Shown one piece after another: positions 11,299-19,414 of a stretch of DNA of 64,000 nt. The position numbers were made by a program, and so were the translations under genes. The stretch lies in NCBI RefSeq assembly GCF_001425265.1, contig NZ_LMEC01000020.1, forward strand, positions 644,707 to 708,706, written 5' to 3'. Each line of letters starts with the position of its first letter. Positions within the stretch are counted from its first letter, which is position 1. Below the pieces are notes generated by a model that saw nothing but the letters and a program-made list of their open reading frames with translations, was not told where the DNA came from and ran no database searches. This DNA comes from Massilia sp. Root418. GTDB lineage: Bacteria > Pseudomonadota > Gammaproteobacteria > Burkholderiales > Burkholderiaceae_D.

Positions 11299-11328
11299 CG
11301 GTGTTTCGCGGCACGGTGTTTCGCGGCA
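11299..11328. repeat. 15-bp tandem direct repeat, two copies
   Basis: The unit CGGTGTTTCGCGGCA is repeated exactly, at 11299-11313 and 11314-11328. It is noncoding, lies just beyond the terminator of the GH43 gene, and has no apparent function. Confidence 0.8.
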
Positions 11329-11363
11329 CGGCGCTTGCGGCGGCGCCCCCGGTATCGCCGGGC

Positions 11364-11393
11364 AAAAAAAACCCGCTTACGCGAGTAAGCGGG
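11364..11393 (-). terminator. Intrinsic terminator after the GH43/beta-helix/GH43 operon
   Basis: On the minus strand a 9-bp perfect stem, CCCGCTTAC with GTAAGCGGG around a four-base loop, is followed by eight T residues (the A run at 11364-11371 on the plus strand). It lies about 70 bases after the stop of the GH43 gene. Confidence 0.95.
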
Positions 11394-11462
11394 CAAAGAG
11401 GGAACAGGCAACGCGGAAAGAGGAAAAAACCGCGCCGCCCGGCTCCGGAGAACGGTAGAGCG

Positions 11463-12377
11463 CTAGCGCAGCATGTTGCCGTCGGCGTCGTAGCGGATTT
11501 CCTGCATCAGGATCGAGCGCTTGTGGCTGCCGCCGCCCGGCAGCGCATTGTCGTGATAGAACAGCAGCGTCTTGCCGCCCTGCTCAAGGATCGCGTGGTG
11601 GTTGGTGGAGATCTTCAGGTAGTCGATCAGCACGCCCTTATAGCTGAAGGGCCCCAGCGGCGAGCTGCCGGTGGCGTAGACGATCTGCCCGGGCCAGCCG
11701 GTGGAGAACGAGAAGTAGTAGGCGCCGTTATGCCGGTGCAGGAACGGCGCTTCGCCATAGGGCTTGCTGGCGGCCGGGAAGCCGCTCACCGCCACGTCCC
11801 GGATCGGGCCCCTGGTGCCGCCCAGGTCGGGCGCCAGTTCCACCACCTTGGGCACCCGCGTGCCAAAGTACATATAGATACGGCCGTCCGTGTCCACGAA
11901 CACGGCAGGATCGATAGGCTCGTCGCCGGCGTTGGCGTCACGCGCCTTGTCCACCAGCGGCTTGCCCAGCGCGTCCACGAAGGGGCCTTCCGGCTTGTCG
12001 CTCACCGCCAGGCCGATCTCGGTCTGGTTCACCGGCGCGAAGAAGTAGTACTTGCCCTTGTATTCCAGCGCTTCCGGCGCCCAGGCGTTGGCGCCCGCCG
12101 CCGCCCACTTGAACACCGTGGCGGGCAGGAAGGGGCCCTTGTCTTCCCAGCGTGCCAGGTCGCTCGACACCAGCAGGCGCCAGGAGGTGGAGTCCCACTT
12201 CTCGCCGGAGTTGTTCTGGTCGTCCGTGGCGTAGACGTAGTATTTGCCGTTGAAGTAGTGCGGCGAGGGGTCGGCGCTGAAGTTCTTGCTCAGCAGCGTC
12301 TGGGCGCAGAGCGGCGCGGCCAGCGCGGCAGCGAAGGCGGCAAACACCAGCGCCAGGGCGGATCGTTTCATGGTCAT
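11463..12377 (-). CDS. GH43 family arabinosidase/xylosidase, exported
   Basis: A 304-residue protein with a signal peptide (MTMKRSALALVFAAFAAAL, cut near LCAQ) and a single five-bladed GH43 propeller. The three catalytic acidic residues are visible. Asp36 in FSADPSPHYFNGKYYVY is the base. The Asp of EPIDPAVFVDTDG is the pKa modulator. The Glu of PYGEAPFLHRHNGAYYF is the acid. GH43 enzymes act on alpha-L-arabinofuranosides or beta-xylosides, and the exact specificity cannot be read from sequence. The ATG at 12377 overlaps the TGA of the preceding gene (ATGA) and has GGAG ten bases upstream. It is the last gene of a three-gene operon ending in a strong terminator. Confidence 0.92.
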   Translation of the reverse strand: MTMKRSALALVFAAFAAALAAPLCAQTLLSKNFSADPSPHYFNGKYYVYATDDQNNSGEKWDSTSWRLLVSSDLARWEDKGPFLPATVFKWAAAGANAWAPEALEYKGKYYFFAPVNQTEIGLAVSDKPEGPFVDALGKPLVDKARDANAGDEPIDPAVFVDTDGRIYMYFGTRVPKVVELAPDLGGTRGPIRDVAVSGFPAASKPYGEAPFLHRHNGAYYFSFSTGWPGQIVYATGSSPLGPFSYKGVLIDYLKISTNHHAILEQGGKTLLFYHDNALPGGGSHKRSILMQEIRYDADGNMLR

Positions 12378-13864
12378 TTGAACTGCACTCCTTCCACATG
12401 TGGGCCGATGTTGAGCAGGTTCGCTTCGGGGCCGGTCAGCTTGCGGCCGCCAACGGTCACGTTGTCGATGACGATGTTGCGCACCTTGCGGCTGGCGTCG
12501 TGGCCGTAGATGACCGACGCGCTGGGCGAGCCCTCGCCGCTGTAGCTGATGTTGCGCAGCGTGATATTTTCAATGCCGCGCCCCGGGCTGGTGTTGTACT
12601 TGGGCGTGTAGGCGATGTGCAGGTTGAACAGCTTGCCCTCTTCGATGCGCTCGACGCGGATGTCCTCGAAGGTGACGTCGCGCACCAGGTTGTCGTCGCC
12701 GGCCATGATGCCGATGGCGCCTTCGTATTCCGGGTCGTCCTCGTCGTGCTCCAGGATGTCGATATTGCTGAAGCGGATACGCTCCAGCACCTCGGCTTCC
12801 GGATGCGCCGGCGTGGGCGTGTTGCCGTGGATGCCGATCATGACGGCGTGCGCCACGTCTGCCCACAGGGTGGTGTCCTTCACGCTGATGTCGCGCGTGT
12901 TGCCCCAGATATCCCAGCGGTGGTTGTACAGGGTGATGCAGTCGTCGGAGGTGCGGATGAAGCTGTCCGAGATCTTCACCCGCTCGCAGGCGAAGTGACC
13001 CAGGCCGTCGGACCACTGGCCGCCGCCGATGGTGCGGATGCTGCGCTCTTCCAGGTCCTGCGAGGTGATGCAGCGCATGGTGCCCTCGGGCTGGTTGACG
13101 AAGATGGGGCCGTCGATCAGCACATTGCGCGAATTGCGGATCTGGAGCTGGCTGGCGCCCATGAACACGCCGTCGCTGTAGACCTTCACGTTTTCCACGG
13201 CGTCGATGATGAGCGGGTTTTTCAGCACGGCGGCGCCGTCGATGTAGACCGTGCTGTTGGAGCGCACCTTGAACTCGCCTTCGTATAGCCCGGGGCCGAA
13301 GTAGACCACCGGCTGGGTGAGATCGGGCGCGACGCCTTTGCCGGTGCTCATGCCGGTGACGGGAACCGCCGGGCGCGGCATGTCCTTGCGGATGGCGTGG
13401 GTGAACAGGTGCAGGTTGTGGTGGCGGTCGCCGTCGAATTCCACGCTCAGGTTTTCCGCACGGTTCAGCGTGAAGTAAGCGATATTCCCCTTCACGACGG
13501 GCTTGATGCCGCGCGCTGCCGGGCGCACAGCCACCTTCGAGACGTTGCCATTATTCTTCTGGACCGCCACTTCCACGCTGCCGTCGAAATTGAAGTAGAC
13601 CATGGAGGCGTCCTTGACCGGCTTGTCCAGGTCCACCTTCACGTTGTATTCGTACAGGTCCTGCCACACGCCGCCGGGCGTGCGCACGCGCACGGTGTAG
13701 TCGTCGTTGTGGTGGGAGTAGCGCATGGCTTCCGGGAAGGGATGGACCTGCAGGGCGTTCTGCGCGGCTGTTGCTGCCGCCGCCGGCACGGCCGCTGCGG
13801 CCACACTGGCGGCCACGATAGCCCCCAGGCCCGTGCCAAGCATGCGAATGAATCGATGGATCAC
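12374..13864 (-). CDS. Exported right-handed beta-helix glycosidase (GH28-like)
   Basis: A 496-residue protein with a signal peptide ending in a long Ala-rich stretch (about residues 1-34). It has an N-terminal beta-sandwich of about 130 residues and a parallel beta-helix rich in short strand repeats (IRNSRNVLIDGP, ISVKDTTLWADV, ITLRNISYSG). The acidic pair in FIRTSDDCITLYNHRWDIWG and the HGN of MIGIHGNTPTP resemble the active-site rungs of polygalacturonase-like GH28 enzymes. The extra N-terminal domain also recalls GH49. I infer a polyuronide or rhamnogalacturonan hydrolase, but the family assignment is not certain. It lies 25 bases after the upstream GH43 gene and overlaps the downstream GH43 gene by four bases. 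Confidence 0.7.
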   Translation of the reverse strand: MIHRFIRMLGTGLGAIVAASVAAAAVPAAAATAAQNALQVHPFPEAMRYSHHNDDYTVRVRTPGGVWQDLYEYNVKVDLDKPVKDASMVYFNFDGSVEVAVQKNNGNVSKVAVRPAARGIKPVVKGNIAYFTLNRAENLSVEFDGDRHHNLHLFTHAIRKDMPRPAVPVTGMSTGKGVAPDLTQPVVYFGPGLYEGEFKVRSNSTVYIDGAAVLKNPLIIDAVENVKVYSDGVFMGASQLQIRNSRNVLIDGPIFVNQPEGTMRCITSQDLEERSIRTIGGGQWSDGLGHFACERVKISDSFIRTSDDCITLYNHRWDIWGNTRDISVKDTTLWADVAHAVMIGIHGNTPTPAHPEAEVLERIRFSNIDILEHDEDDPEYEGAIGIMAGDDNLVRDVTFEDIRVERIEEGKLFNLHIAYTPKYNTSPGRGIENITLRNISYSGEGSPSASVIYGHDASRKVRNIVIDNVTVGGRKLTGPEANLLNIGPHVEGVQFK

Positions 13865-13889
13865 TTTGTCTCCTTGTTATAGTCGCCGC

Positions 13890-15557
13890 TCAGGGCGTGA
13901 TGCGGAAGTAGTCTACGTCCGCCCAGGCGTTCTTCTTGCCGCCCGCTGTCGCGGGCACTGTGCTGAACAGGCCAAGCTGCGCGCCTACCCAGCGCCCCAC
14001 GCTGGCCTTGAACGGCTGGCCGGCGGGGATGAAATCCTTGTTATCCAGGCTGTAGGAGAACTGCGCCACGGCGTCGGCGTCCACCCGCACGCGCAGGTAG
14101 GCGGTGGCTGCGGTGCCGGGCAAGGTGGCCAGCACCTCGCTGCGTTCCACGCATTTTGCCGGGGCCGGTGCTTCGCAGACGGCGCGTACCAGCTGCAGCG
14201 CAGCGCCTTCGCGGCGCAGGCCCACCCACGCGTAGCGGATGCCCAGCACAATCAAGCCTGCACGCTGGCCTGTGCGCTGGCCGCTTGTCTCATGTGCGCC
14301 GCCTGCGCCGCCTGCACCGCCAAGCGTGATGCTGGTGTCCACGCCGAACACCGGCGCGGGGAACTTCTGCGTCAGCACGGACGGCACTTCGCGCAGGTTG
14401 GCGCCATCGGCCATCGGCTGTGCGGGCAGGCGCAGATAGCCCGGCCGCGCCGCCAGCGAGGCCCATGACGGCAGATAGTTGGCGTTCCATTGCCATTGCA
14501 GGCCCAGCGCCTTGCCGGTGAATTCGTCCGTGGTGGCCGGAACCAGCACGCCCCGGTCGCGGCCCGCCGATTTGGCGTGCCGCATGACGGGCTCGCCCAC
14601 GCCGTCGCCGTCGCGGTCTTCGCCGATCACCGGCCAGCCGTCCTGCCAGCGCATGGGCTGCAGGTGCACCACGCGGCCGTACGCGCCCTTGTCCTGGAAA
14701 TGGTAGAACCAGTCGCGCCCATCGGTGCCGTCCACCCACGCGCCCTGGTGCGGGCCGTTCACCGCCGACATGCCCTGCGCCATGACAATGCGGTCTTCGT
14801 ACGGGCCTTCGATGCTGCGCGAGCGGAACACCGACTGCCAGCCGTTTTCCACGCCGCCGGCCGGCGCGAACACATAGTAATAGCCGTGCGCCTTGTGCAG
14901 CTTGGGCCCTTCAATGGTGAAGTAGCCCGGCAGCTTTTCGCCGTCGATGATATCCCTGCCCTTCTCGTCCAGCAGCCTGCTGCCGTCCGGCGCCATGCTG
15001 CGCAGGGTAAGGATGTTGTGGATGCCGGAGCGGCTCCTGGCCCAGCCGTGCACCAGCCAGGCCTTGCCGTCGTCGTCCCACAGGGGGGCCGGGTCGATGA
15101 TGCCCTTGCCGGCCAGGATCAGGCGCGGCGCGCTCCACGGTCCGGCGAATTTTTCGGCCGTCATCACATAGATGCCAACGTCGGGGTCCGGGTAGAAGAT
15201 CCAGAATTTTCCATCGTGGTGGCGCAGGGCCGGCGCCCACACGCCCTTGCCCGGCTGCGGCACGGCGAAGAACTGCGCCGGCGGCAGCTGCGGCAGCGCG
15301 TGGCCCACCAGCTCCCAGTTCACCATGTCGCTCGACTGCAGCAGCGGCAGGCCGGGCGCGTTGCTGAAGCTGGACGAGGTCATATAGAACATCTCGCCCA
15401 CGCGGATCACGTCCGGGTCGGAATAGTCGGCATGCAGGATGGGGTTGCGGTAATGGCCGTCGCCCAAGTCCGCAGACCAAGGCCCGGCGGCTGGCTCGGC
15501 AGCGAGGGCAAACCCTGCTCCGGTGGCCATCAGCAGCAGTATTAGCTTCCTGATCAT
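13890..15557 (-). CDS. GH43 glycosidase with C-terminal beta-sandwich, exported
   Basis: A 555-residue exported enzyme with a signal peptide at residues 1-20 (MIRKLILLLMATGAGFALAA). The N-terminal propeller carries the GH43 triad: Asp47 in HADYSDPDVIR, the Asp of IIDPAPLWDDDGKAW, and the Glu of FTIEGPKLHKAHGYYY. After residue about 340 comes a concanavalin-like module (DEFTGKALGLQWQWNANY to the end). It is common in the larger GH43 xylosidase/arabinosidase subfamilies and helps shape the active site. It is the first gene of the minus-strand operon and shares the intergenic region and the 15626-15639 palindrome with kduI. Confidence 0.92.
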   Translation of the reverse strand: MIRKLILLLMATGAGFALAAEPAAGPWSADLGDGHYRNPILHADYSDPDVIRVGEMFYMTSSSFSNAPGLPLLQSSDMVNWELVGHALPQLPPAQFFAVPQPGKGVWAPALRHHDGKFWIFYPDPDVGIYVMTAEKFAGPWSAPRLILAGKGIIDPAPLWDDDGKAWLVHGWARSRSGIHNILTLRSMAPDGSRLLDEKGRDIIDGEKLPGYFTIEGPKLHKAHGYYYVFAPAGGVENGWQSVFRSRSIEGPYEDRIVMAQGMSAVNGPHQGAWVDGTDGRDWFYHFQDKGAYGRVVHLQPMRWQDGWPVIGEDRDGDGVGEPVMRHAKSAGRDRGVLVPATTDEFTGKALGLQWQWNANYLPSWASLAARPGYLRLPAQPMADGANLREVPSVLTQKFPAPVFGVDTSITLGGAGGAGGAHETSGQRTGQRAGLIVLGIRYAWVGLRREGAALQLVRAVCEAPAPAKCVERSEVLATLPGTAATAYLRVRVDADAVAQFSYSLDNKDFIPAGQPFKASVGRWVGAQLGLFSTVPATAGGKKNAWADVDYFRITP

Positions 15558-15593
15558 CCGTCTCTCTCGTTGTTCTCGTTATGTTTGTTCTGC

Positions 15594-15622
15594 TTGGCAT
15601 TTTCTGCCGACATGGGTATTAT
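15594..15622 (+). promoter_or_regulatory. Sigma70-type promoter of the kduI operon
   Basis: TTGGCA (15594-15599) and TATTAT (15617-15622) are separated by 17 bases. The predicted transcription start falls inside the GTTATCGATAAC palindrome immediately downstream. That is the geometry expected for repression of this promoter. Confidence 0.7.
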
Positions 15623-15625
15623 AGT

Positions 15626-15639
15626 TGTTATCGATAACA
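15626..15639. promoter_or_regulatory. Palindromic operator TGTTATCGATAACA (site 1)
   Basis: A perfect 14-bp palindrome with a central CG, typical of LacI-family operators. It overlaps the predicted start of the kduI operon and lies between that operon and the divergent GH43 operon. The 12-bp core recurs exactly at four more places in the window, all next to genes of the same locus. Confidence 0.82.
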
Positions 15640-15676
15640 GATCGCAAGCGTTTTGAAGCGCAGCATGGAGACCGCA

Positions 15677-16525
15677 ATGTACGAAAAGACTTACCACGCC
15701 ACCCACCCCGACATGATGGCCCATGTCAGCAACGATCAGCTGCGTGAGCGTTACCTGATCGGAAACCTGTTCGTTGCGGACAGCGTGCAACTGAATTACT
15801 CCCACCATGAGCGTTTCGTGATCGGCGGCGCCGCGCCGGTGAGCGGCCCCGTTTCCCTGCCGCGCCACACCGAGCCCGCCTCGGCGGCCGGCCAGCCTTA
15901 CCTGGTGCGGCGCGAAATGGGTGTCATCAACGTCTCGGGCGGCACCGGCCGCGTCACCGTGGACGGCACCGCCTACGAACTGGCCCCGCGCGACGGGCTC
16001 TACCTGCCCATGGGCACGCAGGATGTTACATTCGAATCGCTGGACGCGGCGCAGCCCGCGCGCTTCTACCTCGCCTCCACGCCGGCCCACGTGCGCTTTG
16101 AGGTGAAGAAGATCTCCAACGCCGAAGCCGTGCCGCTGGAACGCGGCAGCGCCGAAACATCCAACGCGCGCACCATCTACCAGTACGTCATTCCCGGCGT
16201 GTGCCAGTCCGCGCAGCTGCTGCTCGGCCTCACCATCCTGAAGACGGGCAGCGTGTGGAACACCATGCCGCCGCACGTGCACGACCGCCGCTCCGAAGTG
16301 TATTTCTACTTCGACCTGAAGGAAAGCGAGCGCGTATTCCACTTTATGGGAGAGCCGGATTCGGCGCGCCACATCATTGTGGCCAACGAGGAAGCCGTGG
16401 TGTCGCCGCCATGGTCCATCCACATGGGCTCGGGCACCGCCAATTACGCCTTCATCTGGGCCATGGGCGGGGAAAACCTCGACTACACCGACATGAACGT
16501 GCTCGACATCTGCCAGTTGAAATAA
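15677..16525 (+). CDS. kduI: 5-dehydro-4-deoxy-D-glucuronate isomerase
   Basis: A 282-residue cupin-fold isomerase that converts 5-keto-4-deoxyuronate, formed from 4,5-unsaturated uronic acids, to 3-deoxy-D-glycero-2,5-hexodiulosonate. It is collinear with Escherichia coli KduI (278 residues). The metal-binding cluster is present: PPHVHDRRSEVYFYF gives two His and a Glu, and WSIHMGSGTANY gives the last His. The reading frame is open from a TTG at 15653 and an ATG at 15665. GGAG at 15667-15670 lies six bases before the ATG at 15677, so I choose that start. It is the first gene of the plus-strand operon, with the palindrome just upstream. Confidence 0.96.
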   Translation: MYEKTYHATHPDMMAHVSNDQLRERYLIGNLFVADSVQLNYSHHERFVIGGAAPVSGPVSLPRHTEPASAAGQPYLVRREMGVINVSGGTGRVTVDGTAYELAPRDGLYLPMGTQDVTFESLDAAQPARFYLASTPAHVRFEVKKISNAEAVPLERGSAETSNARTIYQYVIPGVCQSAQLLLGLTILKTGSVWNTMPPHVHDRRSEVYFYFDLKESERVFHFMGEPDSARHIIVANEEAVVSPPWSIHMGSGTANYAFIWAMGGENLDYTDMNVLDICQLK

Positions 16526-16534
16526 GGAGGCGCC

Positions 16535-17296
16535 ATGTCTGAACTGTTCAACCTGGAGGGCCGCACCGCCCTCGTCACCGGCGCCAACACGGGCCTGGGC
16601 CAGGGCATCGCCGTGGCGCTGGCGCAAGCCGGCGCCGACATCGTGGCTGTCGGCCGCAGCGACGCCGCCGCCACCGCCGCTCAGGTGGCCGCCGCCGGCC
16701 GCCGCTTCCACTTCATCGAGGCCGACCTGTCCGGCGCCGCCCCGGCACAAGGCGTGGTCGCCGCCGCGCTGGCCGTATCCCCGCATGGCCGGCTGGACAT
16801 CCTGGTCAACAACGCCGGCATCATCCGCCGCGCGGACAGCCTGGACGTGACCGAGGAAGACTGGGACGCCGTCATCAACACCAACCTCAAGTCAGTGTTC
16901 TTCCTGTCCCAGGCGGCGGCTGCCCACATGGCGCAGCAAGGCGGCGGCAAGATCATCAACGTGGCTTCCCTGCTGTCTTTCCAGGGCGGCATCCGGGTGC
17001 CCGCCTACACCGCCAGCAAGAGCGCGGTGGCCGGGCTGACCAAGGCGCTGGCTAACGAGTGGGCCGCGAAAGGCATCAACGTCAACGCGCTGGCGCCGGG
17101 CTACTTCGACACCAACAATACCGCCGCCCTGATGGCGGACCCGGAGCGCAGCGCATCCATCCTGGCGCGCATCCCGGCCGGCCGCTGGGGCCAGCCCTCC
17201 GACCTGGGCGGCGCGGCCGTGTTCCTGGCCAGCCGGGCCAGCGACTACGTGCACGGCATCGTGCTGCCGGTGGACGGCGGATGGCTGGCGCGATGA
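16535..17296 (+). CDS. kduD: 2-dehydro-3-deoxy-D-gluconate 5-dehydrogenase
   Basis: A 253-residue short-chain dehydrogenase of the KduD type. It reduces the product of KduI to 2-keto-3-deoxygluconate using NAD(P)H. The cofactor motif is TGANTGLGQGIAVALAQAGA, NNAGI follows, and the catalytic Ser-Tyr-Lys lie in NVASLLSFQGGIRVPAYTASK. The C-terminal RIPAGRWGQPSDLGGAAVFL is characteristic of KduD. An AGGAGG ribosome-binding site sits between the kduI stop and this ATG, and the stop overlaps the next start as ATGA. Confidence 0.96.
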   Translation: MSELFNLEGRTALVTGANTGLGQGIAVALAQAGADIVAVGRSDAAATAAQVAAAGRRFHFIEADLSGAAPAQGVVAAALAVSPHGRLDILVNNAGIIRRADSLDVTEEDWDAVINTNLKSVFFLSQAAAAHMAQQGGGKIINVASLLSFQGGIRVPAYTASKSAVAGLTKALANEWAAKGINVNALAPGYFDTNNTAALMADPERSASILARIPAGRWGQPSDLGGAAVFLASRASDYVHGIVLPVDGGWLAR

Positions 17297-18315
17297 TGGG
17301 GCGTATCGTATGCTTCGGCGAAGTGCTGCTGCGCCTGTCCGCGCCGGCAGGCGAAATGCTGCTGCAATCGCCCGGCCTGGACGTGTGCGTCGGCGGCGCC
17401 GAAGCCAATGTGGCGGTCTCGCTGGCGCAGTTCGGCCACCGCGCCGCCATGGTGAGCGCCCTGCCGGACAACGCGCTGGGCCACGCCGCGCGCAATGTGC
17501 TGCGTGGCCACGGCGTGGACACGGGCGGCATCGCCTTCGGTCCGGGCCGCATGGGTTTGTACTTCCTCACGCCGGGCGCCGTCACGCGGCCGTCCGACAT
17601 CATCTACGACCGCGCCGGCTCGGTGTTCGCCGAAGCCCGCCCGGGCCTGCATGACTGGGCCGCCCTGCTGGACGGCGCGGACTGGCTGCACGTGTCCGGC
17701 GTCACGCCCGCCATCGGGCCGGATGCCGCCGAGGCGGTGCTGGCGGCCGTGCGCGCCGCCAGTGCGCTGGGCGTGCGCGTGGCCTTCGACGGCAACTACC
17801 GCGCCTCCATGTGGGCCGCGCAGGGCCAGGACGGCGCCGCAGTGCTGCACGAACTGATGCGCCACGCCGACCTGGCCTTCGCAGACCAGCGCGACATCGC
17901 CCTGGTGCTGGCGCGGCCCGACCTGGCCCGCGAGCCGGCGCCCGGCCAGGACCTGCGCGCCGGCGCCGCGGCCGCCGCCTTCGCCGCCTTCCCCAAGCTG
18001 GGCGCCCTGGCCGCCACCGTGCGTACCCAGCACAGCGCCACGCGCCACACCCTGGCCGCCACCCTGCACACCCGCGCCGCCGCGTTTGCCGCGCCGGCCG
18101 TGGAGCTGGACGGCATCGTCGACCGCATCGGCACCGGCGACGCCTTCGCCGCCGGCGTGCTGCACGGCCTGCACAGCGGCTGGGCGCACGCCGACACGCT
18201 GCAGTTCGGCCTGGCCGCCGCCGGCCTGAAACACGGCATCGCGGGCGACTTCAACCTGGCCAGCGCCGCGCAAGTGCAGGCGGCCATGACGGGAGTGCTC
18301 GATGTCCGCCGCTAA
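17293..18315 (+). CDS. kdgK: 2-dehydro-3-deoxygluconokinase (PfkB family)
   Basis: A 340-residue PfkB-family kinase that phosphorylates 2-keto-3-deoxygluconate to KDPG. It starts with IVCFGEVLLRLSAP and GGAEANVAVSLAQFGH, the substrate-binding signature. It ends with the anion hole and catalytic base DRIGTGDAFAAGVLHGL. The ATG at 17293 overlaps the kduD stop (ATGA), and a second ATG follows directly. An Ala-rich stretch near residues 215-245 is longer than usual. KDPG aldolase (KdgA/Eda) is not in the window and must be encoded elsewhere. Confidence 0.93.
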   Translation: MMGRIVCFGEVLLRLSAPAGEMLLQSPGLDVCVGGAEANVAVSLAQFGHRAAMVSALPDNALGHAARNVLRGHGVDTGGIAFGPGRMGLYFLTPGAVTRPSDIIYDRAGSVFAEARPGLHDWAALLDGADWLHVSGVTPAIGPDAAEAVLAAVRAASALGVRVAFDGNYRASMWAAQGQDGAAVLHELMRHADLAFADQRDIALVLARPDLAREPAPGQDLRAGAAAAAFAAFPKLGALAATVRTQHSATRHTLAATLHTRAAAFAAPAVELDGIVDRIGTGDAFAAGVLHGLHSGWAHADTLQFGLAAAGLKHGIAGDFNLASAAQVQAAMTGVLDVRR

Positions 18316-18351
18316 AGCACGCGCCGTGGCGCGCCACGCCGGGAGCGCCGC

Positions 18352-19404
18352 ATGAGCCGCCCGTGGAGACTGCAATGGGAGCACGGCAGCGCCGAAGTGC
18401 AGCCGCTGGGCGGCATGCTGGGCCCCGTCACGCTGCGCCTGGAGGACGGCCGCGATTTCGACATCATGCACGTGGCGCCCTGGTACGGCATGACCGCCGC
18501 CGACAAGCTGCCCGGCATCCTGCGGCGCCTGCGCGGCGAATGGCCCTGCGTGCCCTTCGGCCGCGCCGACCGGCCGCAGGACCTGCCGCCGGACTGGCCC
18601 ACGCACGCTGCCGCCAACCAGTGGGACCACGGCTACGCCGCCAACCACGCCTGGCACTGCGTCGAAGCCACGCCGCTGCGCCTGCACTTGGCCATCGACT
18701 ACCCGGCAGAATCGGCCGTAGCGCGCATCGAACGCATCATCGCCGCCGATCCGCACGCGCCGGCGCTGAACCTCACCCTCATCGTGCACGCCCGCAGGGA
18801 AACGCGTCTGCCGGCAGGCCTGCACCCCACCTTCCGCCTGCCGCCGGCGGCCGGCCGGGTGCAAGTGCAGCTGGGCGCCCATGAGGGCGTGCACAGCTAC
18901 CCCACCAACGCGCCCGGCGCCATCTCGCGCCTGCGCCCGGACACCCGTTCCGACAGCCTGGCCCGCATGGCAGGCGCCGACGGCCCGCTGGACCTGAGCC
19001 GCCTGCCGCTGCCCGGCCCCAGCGAGGAACTGCTGCAAGTGCGCGGCGTGCAGGCGCCCGCCCCGGCCGGCGCCGGTGGCGGCATCGGCGGCGGCAGCGC
19101 GCCGTTCGCGCTGCATTACCTCGACTACGCGGCCAGCGTCGGCATGTGGTGGGACACCGCGCAGCTGCCGGACCTCATGCTATGGGTCAGCAACGGCGGC
19201 CGCATCCACTTCCCCTGGCTGAGCCGCCACTTTGCGGTCGCCGCCGAACCGGTCAACAGCCTGTTTGACCTGGGCCGGGTGGCCCGGGCCCCGGCCGGCC
19301 ATCCGCTGGCCGACCGCCTCGGCGTGGCGCTGTCGCCGCAGCAGCCCTGGCAAACGCACTACCGCATCGCGGCCTGGCACCAGGCCGACCCCAACCTATC
19401 CTGA
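18352..19404 (+). CDS. Galactose-mutarotase-fold protein (aldose 1-epimerase-like)
   Basis: A 350-residue cytoplasmic protein whose beta-rich pattern suggests the supersandwich fold of aldose 1-epimerases. Examples are LRLEDGRDFDIMHVAPWY, HPTFRLPPAAGRVQV, and LPDLMLWVSNGGRIHFPWLS near the end. I cannot confirm the catalytic His/Glu pair, so epimerase activity is an inference. It may interconvert sugar anomers released by the neighbouring hydrolases. The ATG at 18352 follows a GGGAG site, 36 bases after kdgK. A Gly/Ala/Pro-rich insert occurs near residues 230-245. Confidence 0.6.
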   Translation: MSRPWRLQWEHGSAEVQPLGGMLGPVTLRLEDGRDFDIMHVAPWYGMTAADKLPGILRRLRGEWPCVPFGRADRPQDLPPDWPTHAAANQWDHGYAANHAWHCVEATPLRLHLAIDYPAESAVARIERIIAADPHAPALNLTLIVHARRETRLPAGLHPTFRLPPAAGRVQVQLGAHEGVHSYPTNAPGAISRLRPDTRSDSLARMAGADGPLDLSRLPLPGPSEELLQVRGVQAPAPAGAGGGIGGGSAPFALHYLDYAASVGMWWDTAQLPDLMLWVSNGGRIHFPWLSRHFAVAAEPVNSLFDLGRVARAPAGHPLADRLGVALSPQQPWQTHYRIAAWHQADPNLS

Positions 19405-19414
19405 CGAGTACACC

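Larger units (their letters stand above)
11156..11462. other. Intergenic region with promoter-side AT-rich stretch, short repeat and terminator
   Basis: About 300 bases lie between two same-strand (minus) transcription units. The stretch 11210-11260 is AT-rich and is the likely promoter of the dehydrogenase-GH95 pair. A 15-bp direct repeat and a strong terminator, listed separately, follow. No gene is evident. Confidence 0.6.
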